Positions 1-7,659 of a stretch of DNA of 64,000 nt are shown in pieces. Under the pieces are notes generated by a model, which was not told the origin of the DNA, searched no databases, and worked only from the letters and a program-made list of their open reading frames with translations. Every line of letters begins with the position of its first letter. Within the stretch, counting starts at the first letter, position 1. The position numbers and the translations under genes are program-made. This DNA is from an uncultured Opitutales bacterium (GTDB taxonomy: Bacteria > Verrucomicrobiota > Verrucomicrobiia > Opitutales > Intestinicryptomonadaceae): NCBI GenBank assembly GCA_900545705.1, contig URAK01000008.1:76980-140979 (forward strand), written 5' to 3'.

Positions 1-1
1 T

Positions 2-457
2 GCGAGCTCCACAGTATTAACTTTCGCCGAATCGCTGCCAGACATAAAAATAACTGTCATAACAAATGCGCACGACTGCGTAGTTCCGCTTATGTCGAAG
101 GACAATATCGACGTAATCACAACCGGCGGGAAGCTCGACAGGGTTAGCCACAGCTACTGCGGCATATCCGCCCTTTCGCTCATGAAACGCTTCTCTATTG
201 ACAAGGCGTTCTTTTCATGCAACGGGCTGGATCTTGAACGCGGCGCAAGCGAAGTCGCCGAAATACACGCTGAGTTTAAAGAAAATTCGCTGTCAATCTG
301 CCGCGAAAAAATTCTTCTGTGCGACTCCTCGAAATTCGGGGTGCAGAGCCTGCGTTTTTTCTGCGACATAAACTCTATCGACACTGTAATAACCGATTCC
401 GCCGCCGACCCCGACTTTCTCGACAAGCTGCGCAAATCCGGAATCAACGTCCTCTAA
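2..457 (+). CDS. DeoR-family transcriptional regulator, C-terminal sensor domain (5' end outside window)
   Basis: The reading frame is open from the window edge, so only about the last 150 residues are present and the N-terminal helix-turn-helix is missing. What remains looks like the DeoR-family sugar-phosphate sensor domain. It opens with an A-S-S-T-V-L segment corresponding to the ligand loop, followed by I-T-V-I-T-N-A, a T-T-G-G-K-L-D segment, and a late L-L-C-D-S-S-K-F-G motif followed by V-I-T-D-S. Members of this family usually repress sugar catabolic genes and are released by a phosphorylated sugar. The neighbours to the right are secreted carbohydrate-active genes, which fits, but the true target cannot be seen. 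A clear terminator follows. Confidence 0.8.
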   Translation, partial: ASSTVLTFAESLPDIKITVITNAHDCVVPLMSKDNIDVITTGGKLDRVSHSYCGISALSLMKRFSIDKAFFSCNGLDLERGASEVAEIHAEFKENSLSICREKILLCDSSKFGVQSLRFFCDINSIDTVITDSAADPDFLDKLRKSGINVL

Positions 458-484
458 TTGCAGCCTAAAAACCTTTAAACTATG

Positions 485-516
485 CGGCGCGCAGGCTCGA
501 GCGCGCCGTTTTTTTT
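485..516 (+). terminator. Rho-independent terminator after the DeoR-type gene
   Basis: A perfect 8-bp GC-rich stem (485-492 pairing with 501-508) with an 8-base loop is followed by a run of eight T. It lies 27 bases after the regulator stop codon and separates it from the convergent gene to the right. Confidence 0.85.
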
Positions 517-840
517 ATCGTCCTACTTCCGCGCGCGGCAGACGGCCGCCTAACAACAATTTTTTCAATTAAGTTCAGCTGCCTATGTTCGCAAAAGCGG
601 GGCAAATTTCCCATTTGTTTTAATTTGCAAGAACGCGGGAAAATACTGGGCAATACAAAATATATTGCGCGCAAATAAATTTTAGCAGCCCCTGATAGAA
701 AGCGCGCAGAAGTAAAAATTTTAGCGCAACTATGCAAAATGCAAAAGCGCTACCACTATTAAAAAGCGCGCGCGCCCAATATGAAATTCGAGCAGGCATA
801 AGCCGGCAGAGCCATCTCAGATTAAGCGCGCGGATATTTT
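517..840. other. Intergenic stretch between convergent genes
   Basis: About 320 bases between the DeoR terminator and the stop codon of the leftward hydrolase. Short open frames exist on both strands, but none has a ribosome-binding site or a recognisable product. I see no repeat or RNA structure here. Confidence 0.5.
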
Positions 841-2718
841 CTAATCCGAAATCTCAAACAAGGCCGTGTCGGGAGAGGCGAAGTCGTATTCGAACGATTC
901 GGAGTTTTCAGCAACAATTTTGCCGCTATACAACTCTTTTACAATCCCGGCCTTCTTTGGCAGATGTATTTTCTTGACTCCGCCCTCCTTCACATGAACT
1001 GCCACAAGTTTTCCGTTCGAATACACAGGCAAAGGCTCGTCTGTATATATATGAACCCCGGCTTCGCGGGCTAATCGCATTATAGAATTTTTGTCAAAGT
1101 CCAAAATACTTTCGCCGTATACGCTTTTCCAGCTACCCATGTCTTTTTCAGACACACCTTTAGTCTTGTACTTAAAGCCTGTTAGCTTCTCGACATTTGC
1201 GGAGTCTGCGCGCTTGCCGTCAGACATTCCCGCGGCGTCCATAAACACGACAGTCCTACCCGAATTCATCACTCGATTTTCTAATATCTTCCGCTTTTCC
1301 GGGGTAATCGAATATCCCCACGGGAAGACTGCCATCTTATATTTTGAGAAATCCAGATTTTCAATGTCGTCAAAAAGAATATAGTCGAACGGGGCCCCGC
1401 ATGAGTAAAGCGCTTTAATCATGCGTTCGATTTTTAAGGGATTTTTCATATAAAAAGCGCTGTCCGGGTCAATCACCATGACTATCTCCGCGCGGTAGTC
1501 GAGCGGGGCGTCCTTGTATTTCTTCCATATTTCGTAGGATTTGCCGACGAGCTCCATTGTCTCGGGAGTCTTAAAAATCCCGCCCCACATGTCAAAACAC
1601 CAAAGGGAATTCCCCATTATCGCCGCCAACGAGAACTCCCTCTTTAAAATCGCGTTTGTCTCGGCTTGGTTTTTTGCGCCCGATGCGTGTATTCCCCCTA
1701 TTTGAACATATGGGGAAAGCTTGCCGTTGTACGTGTGCGTTCTATGGTCTATTTCCTGAAACCAGTGCTTGCCGTGAAGGTCAACCGACTTTCGCGGCGA
1801 CGATATTCCACCGCCAAGCCCTATGTCGCGGTTAAAATATCCTCCGGGGCTGCCAACAAAGTCAACCGACTTCGACGCAAACGTTCTCGAATTGTCTAGC
1901 TTGCCGTACAAGCGCAATGGTATAAATCCGCAAAATGCGCCAACCTGTTTTTTATCGCCCACTATTTTTTTTACCTCGCCAAGAAATTCATCGACTCCGT
2001 CGGAAATCAGCTCTTCGAGAAATCTCGAATACTCGGCTTCCGCGCGCTGTGTCTTTGGGTCGAAGTAATTTCCGTCGATTGCGGGGGAGTCCATGCGCTC
2101 GCGGCTGGGAACCTCCCACTTTGGAAGTCCGTTTTTATTCAGCCATCTATACCATGCGTTGCGTTTTGGGACATTAGCGTATCCCTGAGAGTTGCAGTAC
2201 CATTCGCTCGTGCCGCCGCCGGCCACTATGTACGACACTATCCTATCTCCGTACTTTTCCTCCATGTGCAGCACGTAGGCGCGGAGCATTTTTTCCGTGA
2301 GGGTTTTCCACTCCGGAATACACAGCGCATTTGAAATATGCTGGTAGCTGTCGCCGCCGAAACCGTATTTCTTATCGAGCCTGCGGACAAGCCACAAGGG
2401 GCTGTTTATATCGACCATGCAAATGAAGCGGGCATTGGGATTGGCCTTCAAAACGACGTCGAACTGTGCATCAACATTTTCCCAGAGGTACGTTTCGTCC
2501 CATACCCAGAAGGGGGGAAATTTACAATAGGGCTCGCCAAGGCTGTTAAAAGAGTTCGACGGCATGACTGCGTAAAGGTCTACGCCTATGTCGGCAAACT
2601 GCTTCATCGCCCCGGTTTCAGGCCAGAAAGAGCGGTACGCAAAAAACTTTCCCGCAACGCCCGCATGGGCGCACAGAGCCAAAATGGCTGAAAATAAAAC
2701 TATTAAGAGTTTTTTCAT
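841..2718 (-). CDS. Secreted GH42-like (clan GH-A) glycoside hydrolase
   Basis: A 625-residue protein with a Sec signal peptide (residues 1-19, cut after A-H-A). Residues of roughly 20-400 look like a TIM-barrel glycosidase. E172 in G-G-G-T-S-E-W-Y is a candidate acid/base and E322 in H-W-F-Q-E-I-D is a candidate nucleophile. Residues about 405-540 resemble the flavodoxin-like trimerisation domain of GH42 beta-galactosidases, and a short beta-rich tail follows, so the three-part order matches GH42. Substrate is unknown; a galactoside or a related plant or host glycan is plausible. It is followed to the right by a beta-helix gene on the same strand, 211 bases away, so the two may be co-regulated. 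The family call is by architecture and is less certain than the glycosidase call. Confidence 0.65.
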   Translation of the reverse strand: MKKLLIVLFSAILALCAHAGVAGKFFAYRSFWPETGAMKQFADIGVDLYAVMPSNSFNSLGEPYCKFPPFWVWDETYLWENVDAQFDVVLKANPNARFICMVDINSPLWLVRRLDKKYGFGGDSYQHISNALCIPEWKTLTEKMLRAYVLHMEEKYGDRIVSYIVAGGGTSEWYCNSQGYANVPKRNAWYRWLNKNGLPKWEVPSRERMDSPAIDGNYFDPKTQRAEAEYSRFLEELISDGVDEFLGEVKKIVGDKKQVGAFCGFIPLRLYGKLDNSRTFASKSVDFVGSPGGYFNRDIGLGGGISSPRKSVDLHGKHWFQEIDHRTHTYNGKLSPYVQIGGIHASGAKNQAETNAILKREFSLAAIMGNSLWCFDMWGGIFKTPETMELVGKSYEIWKKYKDAPLDYRAEIVMVIDPDSAFYMKNPLKIERMIKALYSCGAPFDYILFDDIENLDFSKYKMAVFPWGYSITPEKRKILENRVMNSGRTVVFMDAAGMSDGKRADSANVEKLTGFKYKTKGVSEKDMGSWKSVYGESILDFDKNSIMRLAREAGVHIYTDEPLPVYSNGKLVAVHVKEGGVKKIHLPKKAGIVKELYSGKIVAENSESFEYDFASPDTALFEISD

Positions 2719-2770
2719 AGCAATTAAAATATTTTTAGAATTTAGAGGCTAACCCACGATTAAAAGAACG

Positions 2771-2864
2771 CGAAAGTTTTTACTCGGCAAGATGCGAAAG
2801 TTTTTTACCCGGCAAGATGCAGAAGTTATTTTACCCGGCAAGATGCAGAAGTTATTTTACCCGG
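2771..2864. repeat. Short tandem repeat, about 25-bp unit, three full copies plus one partial
   Basis: Units begin at 2771, 2795, 2820 and 2846, with lengths 24, 25, 26 and a partial 19. Each carries the core CCCGGCAAGATGC (or a one-base variant) and a GAAGTT/GAAAGTTT segment followed by T-rich bases. The array sits between two leftward secreted-protein genes. Its layout, direct repeats of a 20-25-bp core, resembles the multiple terminal repeats of IS21-type elements, so it may be the remnant end of a lost element. No transposase lies nearby. Confidence 0.75.
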
Positions 2865-2929
2865 TACAAACTTTGCGCACAACAGCATAACAACTCCCGA
2901 CAAAGCGGCAGGCAACGGCATGCGGCGCG

Positions 2930-4321
2930 CTATTTGCAGAGCCTTTTTATGTCGCCCTCCGCGCCTTTAAAATGTTCGGATATTATTTCGGACCTAAGCT
3001 GCGAATCTCCCCTATCGGCTATGAATATTTTATCGGATTCGTTTCCGAGCACCTTGCGCATTTTGTCGATTCCGTCTTCTTCGTCCGCAAATACGGCGTC
3101 CTGCGGCTGCCATCTGTTAAAGAGCAGGTATTGGTCTTTAAATACGTAAAAAGTATTCCCCGACATCTCCGCCGTACAATACTGGTTGCAATATGCGCTC
3201 GATCCCCAGAAGAAATTTTTATTTATCGACAGGCCTGTTATGGGTTTACGCTCGTATGAAAGCAGAGCGGCGTCGCGAGTTTCAGGAGTTGAGAATTCGT
3301 TTTCGCCCATTTCAAAACACCTGTTTGAAGAAAATTCGCAGTCGGAATATTTTGCCGTCCCCTCCTTGGAACGAATAAAATGCTCAAATGCCTGGCGGCA
3401 ATGTATAAAAGTGTTGCCGATAAATTTTACGTTTTCGATAAGCATATCGCCATTTGCAATTCCCTGTATGGTCGAGCCGCAGTCGTATGTTCTCGACACC
3501 GTGCAGCCCTCCACGAGATTGTTTGAGCACGGACGCTTGTCTGACACCCAAAACTCAAATCCGTTTCCGAGGCGAACCCAATGGGCGTATCCAAGCTGGA
3601 CAGACCCTCCTATTATATCTACGCGCATATTTTTAAATTTGCAGTTCCATGCCCTCGCAACGCCGTGGACGCCAAATCCCGTCACAGCTATGGAGTCCAT
3701 CTCGCAGTTTTCGAGGTTTGTGACCCCCGTGCCGTATGTTGAGAATGCAATCTTCGCCCCTCCCGCCGAGGGATTGCCTTTTGAGCGGAAGTAAAGATAG
3801 CGGAAGTTTTCCTTCTTATCTTGAACGTTTACGCGGTTGACATCACCCGAAACCCAGAAGTCGCCGTATGCGTTCAGCTGGTTGTACCTGCATACTAGAT
3901 GCCCATAAAGCTTGTCGGAAGCCATATCGTAAACGGCTCCTATATTATTGGCTTTCCCCTCCGCAAAATAACCGTCAAAATTTTCGGGTTTTGTGAGGTC
4001 TATGCGCCATATATCGTTTGGCTGGCGCTCCCATGCGTCGGGATTTTTTACGATTTTAAAGCCGCTTATGACAGGCATTGGGCCTTCGCCGTACGCGGAT
4101 ATTTTGCAGTTTTTAAATTTTGTAATGGGTCCGTAAAATACGTCGCCGCGCTTTAAGTATATCTCGGAATTTTCGTTTGGGGCGGCGGCGATAGTTTTTA
4201 GCGGCGCCGCCTGCGAGCCGTCGTTAGAGTCATCGCCACTCGATGAGGAAATATAGTACGCCTTCCCGAAAGCCGCGGCCGACAGAATGGATACTAACGC
4301 GAACGTGAATAATTTTCTCAT
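2930..4321 (-). CDS. Secreted right-handed parallel beta-helix protein
   Basis: A 463-residue protein with a signal peptide (residues 1-19, cut after A-F-G). The mature start, Y-Y-I-S-S-S-S-G-D-D-S-N-D-G-S, is the typical opening of extracellular beta-helix proteins with pectate-lyase-like or DUF1565-type folds. The body shows repeated N-x-F/C-x-x-N-x-F-I-H rungs, for example E-N-V-K-F-I-G-N-T-F-I-H and I-N-K-N-F-F-W. Such proteins bind, cleave or epimerise polysaccharides, but I cannot identify catalytic residues or a lyase family. It lies upstream of the GH42-like gene on the same strand, and a divergent promoter region separates it from the isomerase-like gene to the right. Confidence 0.7.
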   Translation of the reverse strand: MRKLFTFALVSILSAAAFGKAYYISSSSGDDSNDGSQAAPLKTIAAAPNENSEIYLKRGDVFYGPITKFKNCKISAYGEGPMPVISGFKIVKNPDAWERQPNDIWRIDLTKPENFDGYFAEGKANNIGAVYDMASDKLYGHLVCRYNQLNAYGDFWVSGDVNRVNVQDKKENFRYLYFRSKGNPSAGGAKIAFSTYGTGVTNLENCEMDSIAVTGFGVHGVARAWNCKFKNMRVDIIGGSVQLGYAHWVRLGNGFEFWVSDKRPCSNNLVEGCTVSRTYDCGSTIQGIANGDMLIENVKFIGNTFIHCRQAFEHFIRSKEGTAKYSDCEFSSNRCFEMGENEFSTPETRDAALLSYERKPITGLSINKNFFWGSSAYCNQYCTAEMSGNTFYVFKDQYLLFNRWQPQDAVFADEEDGIDKMRKVLGNESDKIFIADRGDSQLRSEIISEHFKGAEGDIKRLCK

Positions 4322-4751
4322 TTATAAGTCCCCCCAAAACATTTTATGCTAAGAACTTTTTTATATTAACATATGCGCGCTAATTGTGGAAGTAAAAAAG
4401 TTTCGAGAATCAATACACCTTTCATGTAAAAAAGGCGCAATCGATGCAATTCTCATGCTGTTATGCTCTGGGGATTTTTTGTTATGGGCGCAAAAATTAT
4501 TCGGGGCATGCAAATTTCAAGGGAAGCATACAAGCTTGGCATACAAACACAAATTAAGAATTTTTTATGCGCAATCTCCAATATTCTTTCAAAACCCTGC
4601 CTGTAAGAAAAGCCTGAGAAGCGAACCCAGCGTTTTTGGAACCCCGCTTAAAATTTTTCGATTTTAAATTGAATCGTGGGAAGAAAAATATTGACCACAA
4701 AAAGTTAGTGCGTTAACTCTGGGAAAGAAACAAACAATATTCATAAATGCA
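4322..4751. other. Divergent intergenic region, probably with promoters for both flanking genes
   Basis: This 430-base AT-rich stretch separates the leftward beta-helix gene from the rightward isomerase-like gene, so promoters for both should lie here. I could not pick convincing -35/-10 pairs. One open frame of 93 codons (4386-4667, + strand) has no ribosome-binding site and no family resemblance. Confidence 0.45.
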
Positions 4752-6275
4752 ATGAAAAGATTAATTCTTATATTTTGCGCATGCGCCTTTTGCGTAGTTG
4801 CGTCGGCAGAACCTAAAAGCACGGTAGAAAGAAGGAAGCCGTTGACTGCGAATGTCGGCATTGTAGGCGTCGGGCTGGACACATATTGGAAGCAATTTGA
4901 AGGGCTCAAAGACGTAATGCTCAAAAAACTCGATACATTTGAAAATAAAGTCAAGTCCAACGGCGTAAAAACATTTTCATTTGGTCTTGTCGACAACGCT
5001 GAAAGCGCGCGCAAAACTCTCGACGAAATCAAGCGGTCGAATCTAGATCTGCTGTTTGTCGATATGGTGACCTACGCAACCTCGGCGACATTTGCCGCAA
5101 TGGCAAAAGAGCTGACAATCCCGATAGTTTTGGTGGCATTGCAGCCGCAAAGCGCAATGCCTTACGAAAAAGCGACAACGTTTATACAGCTTTGCAACGA
5201 CGATTTATGTGCCGTCCCTGAATTTGCGGACGTTGCCGTGCGAATGGGAAACCCCGTGGACGATATTATAATAGGAATGCGCGAGGGCGATAAACTTGCA
5301 GACGCGGAAATTTCAAAATGGTGCTCGGTTGCAAAGGTTTTGCACGACCTGCGCTATGCCCGCATAGGACTAATGGGACATGTATTGGAGGCGATGTATG
5401 ACATGCAAACCGACCCAACGGCAGTCGCAGCCACATTTGGCTGCCATGTAGCTGTATGCGAGCCCGATGAAATCCTAAGACATTATCTCTCCGAAGATAA
5501 AGACGCAGTTGAAGCTATGAAAAAGCGGATTCTCTCATTCTTCGACACCCCGGACCCTGTCTCAGACCCAATCACCCAAAAGCTCACAGACAAGGATCTC
5601 GATGTTGCAGCTAGGGCGGCAGTTGCCCTTGAAAAGTTCGCGGCCGACAGAAAGCTCGACGGTCTTGCATACTATTACGAGGCGCTACCCGGCTCCAAAA
5701 TGCGGGAGCTCGTAACAAACCTAATAGTGGGCAACTCGCTTCTCACCGCAGCCGGATTCCCTATGTGCGGAGAGTTTGACATCAAAAATTGCATTGCAAT
5801 GATGATAATGGATAGGCTTCAAATAGGCGGAAGCTTTGCCGAATTCCACCCGATAGATTTCAACAAGGGGACAGTTCTTGTCGGGCATGACGGTCCGCAC
5901 CATCTTAATATTGCCGACGGCAAGCCCGTATTGAGGTCATTAAAAAAATATCACGGCAAACCCGGAGCGGGCGCTGGCGTTGAATTCAAGATAAAGGAAG
6001 GCCCCATTACCATACTCTCAATAGGGGTAAAAGCCGACGGGAAATTCAAATTTATAGTGGCCGAAGGCGAGTCTGTTGCGGGAGCCATTCCACCCACGGG
6101 GAATACAAACACCCATGCTAAGTTTAAGCCTGACATTCGCACATTCTTGCGGAGCTGGTGCATGGAAGGGCCAACCCACCACTTTGCACTCGGTATTGGG
6201 CACCACGCAGACGAAATTCAGAAAATCGCAAAGGTTTTAAATATTGAATGCGTAAATGTGACGGCCGGCAAATAA
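4752..6275 (+). CDS. L-arabinose/L-fucose isomerase-like protein with an N-terminal signal peptide
   Basis: A 507-residue protein with the fold and approximate length of AraA-type sugar isomerases. Candidate metal and catalytic positions are E310 (Y-Y-Y-E-A-L-P), E341 (M-C-G-E-F-D), H379 (V-G-H-D-G-P-H-H) and a histidine in G-I-G-H-H (484-485), matching the Glu-Glu-His-His set of that family. Unusually, the first 19 residues (M-K-R then L-I-L-I-F-C-A-C-A-F-C-V-V-A-S-A) form a good Sec signal peptide. The first in-frame downstream methionine (M56) lies inside the fold, so the leader is probably genuine. Aldose isomerases normally act in the cytoplasm. It may be an exported enzyme or a binding-type derivative. 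A terminator lies 109 bases past the stop. Confidence 0.65.
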   Translation: MKRLILIFCACAFCVVASAEPKSTVERRKPLTANVGIVGVGLDTYWKQFEGLKDVMLKKLDTFENKVKSNGVKTFSFGLVDNAESARKTLDEIKRSNLDLLFVDMVTYATSATFAAMAKELTIPIVLVALQPQSAMPYEKATTFIQLCNDDLCAVPEFADVAVRMGNPVDDIIIGMREGDKLADAEISKWCSVAKVLHDLRYARIGLMGHVLEAMYDMQTDPTAVAATFGCHVAVCEPDEILRHYLSEDKDAVEAMKKRILSFFDTPDPVSDPITQKLTDKDLDVAARAAVALEKFAADRKLDGLAYYYEALPGSKMRELVTNLIVGNSLLTAAGFPMCGEFDIKNCIAMMIMDRLQIGGSFAEFHPIDFNKGTVLVGHDGPHHLNIADGKPVLRSLKKYHGKPGAGAGVEFKIKEGPITILSIGVKADGKFKFIVAEGESVAGAIPPTGNTNTHAKFKPDIRTFLRSWCMEGPTHHFALGIGHHADEIQKIAKVLNIECVNVTAGK

Positions 6276-6383
6276 CCCGAAACCTGCATTGGCAACTTGG
6301 CGCGGAAGAAATTGATTTATTCTGAGCCTGCTAATAAGCTTAATATTGTATAAGTAGCGAGCAAACTACGGCTGCAAAATTTA

Positions 6384-6418
6384 AAAGCCTTCCGTTTTCA
6401 TTCGGAGGGCTTTTTATT
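6384..6418 (+). terminator. Rho-independent terminator after the isomerase-like gene
   Basis: Stem arms 6384-6394 and 6403-6413 (AAAGCCTTCCG pairing with CGGAGGGCTTT, one G-U pair), an 8-base loop, and a T-rich tail. Confidence 0.85.
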
Positions 6419-7606
6419 TTTCGAATTAAAACTGTGCACCTTTCGGAGAGTTTCTTATTTCAGATTTAATTATGCACAAATATCTTGGCTAATGTTGAGA
6501 AGGAAATGGCACAATGTAGGGCATTCCAGTATTTCAACGTTTTCTACAATATTGGCAGTTTATTTTAATGATGCTTTAAATTAAAAATAGCCTGTTTTAA
6601 GCAGTTGTTTTTTAGAGTGGAATACCAAACGCCGATAACCCCTTTGGGTAAAAATGCATAAATACACGCATACATTCTATAAAATACCAATTGCAGGATT
6701 TCCCATATTGGATCAGGTTTTAGATATAATTTTCTTCTTAAAAAGGTAAATGCAAAATGAAATATTATTTATATAGGCTAACTATAATACGAGTCAGGCA
6801 GAAAATATAAATTAAGTCGACTTTAGAACATTTGATACAAATACCAAAATTTATTTCATAAAATAGGGAATGCCTTTCTTATAATAAAAGTTGCACTGGC
6901 TTCTTTCCCCCAATGCCTTTTTGGTGTAAAATCTTTAACAACCACTGGGTATTTAGGGTATGAAATTAAATTTTGGATTTATATTATACTCAAATGCTAC
7001 CTAAGAATTTTAATAGTTTCATTTCATACATTCCAGAAATTTTAAGAAGCAAAAAATACAATAAGATGTGGAGAAAAACGGGCGATTATCAACATTGCAA
7101 TACGCTGTTGCTAAGCTACTGCATAAGGAATCTAAACTGCAATAAAAGGCCTTTAAGACGTGTAGATATAGTTTGATATGATATTTTAATGACCGTTAAT
7201 TTCTTGCTTCGCTTAAAATTTATTACTGCAAAAATATTTCTAAAAAAGATAAGTAAAAAATTGCAATCTATATACCGACAATTTCTTTTATAACCATTAT
7301 CTTGTTCTTTGCGAAAATTTTCTCGAATGCTAAAATTATACTTTCAGTGCAAATAATACATTTTTTTGTGTAAAATATATAGATGATATTCGCTTCTTAC
7401 AAGAATCCACAAGTAGATGAGCTTTAAATATTAAAATGTCGCAATTTATTGTATAACTTTAAAGCGCTGCGAATCCAATATCTTTACTTAATATGTTTGA
7501 ATATCAAAGAATAAACTTCCCATAAGCGTGTAATTACATCTGGTACGCGAGAGAAAACGCACAAATCCAATAAGGCTAAAACACTTGTGAGTAAGTTATT
7601 TCTTTA
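6419..7606. other. AT-rich stretch of about 1.2 kb without a recognisable gene
   Basis: The base composition is visibly more AT-rich than the flanking genes, and stop codons are dense in all frames. The longest frame (6973-7176, 67 codons) has no ribosome-binding site and no family resemblance. I see no tRNA-like, riboswitch-like or repeat structure. It lies between two genes that point towards each other, each with its own terminator, so no promoter is required here. It could be decayed acquired DNA or host an unrecognised RNA. Confidence 0.6.
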
Positions 7607-7638
7607 GCAAAAAAAAGTGCCCGAATTGTCGGGCACTT
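7607..7638 (-). terminator. Rho-independent terminator for the pilus-like operon
   Basis: A perfect 10-bp stem (7615-7624 with 7629-7638, AAGTGCCCGA/TCGGGCACTT) with a 4-base loop. On the minus strand it is followed by eight T. It lies 21 bases past the secretin stop codon. Confidence 0.92.
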
Positions 7639-7659
7639 CAAAGATTCTTTTATACCAGA

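Noticed and set aside
2771..2864. Reading the 25-bp array as a small CRISPR
   Set aside because: The units are head-to-tail without variable spacers, so it is a plain tandem repeat.
4386..4667. 93-codon frame between the beta-helix and isomerase-like genes
   Set aside because: No start signal and no recognisable protein features; the region fits a divergent promoter zone better.
6973..7176. 67-codon open frame in the AT-rich gap
   Set aside because: No ribosome-binding site, no family motif, and a length expected by chance in this composition.
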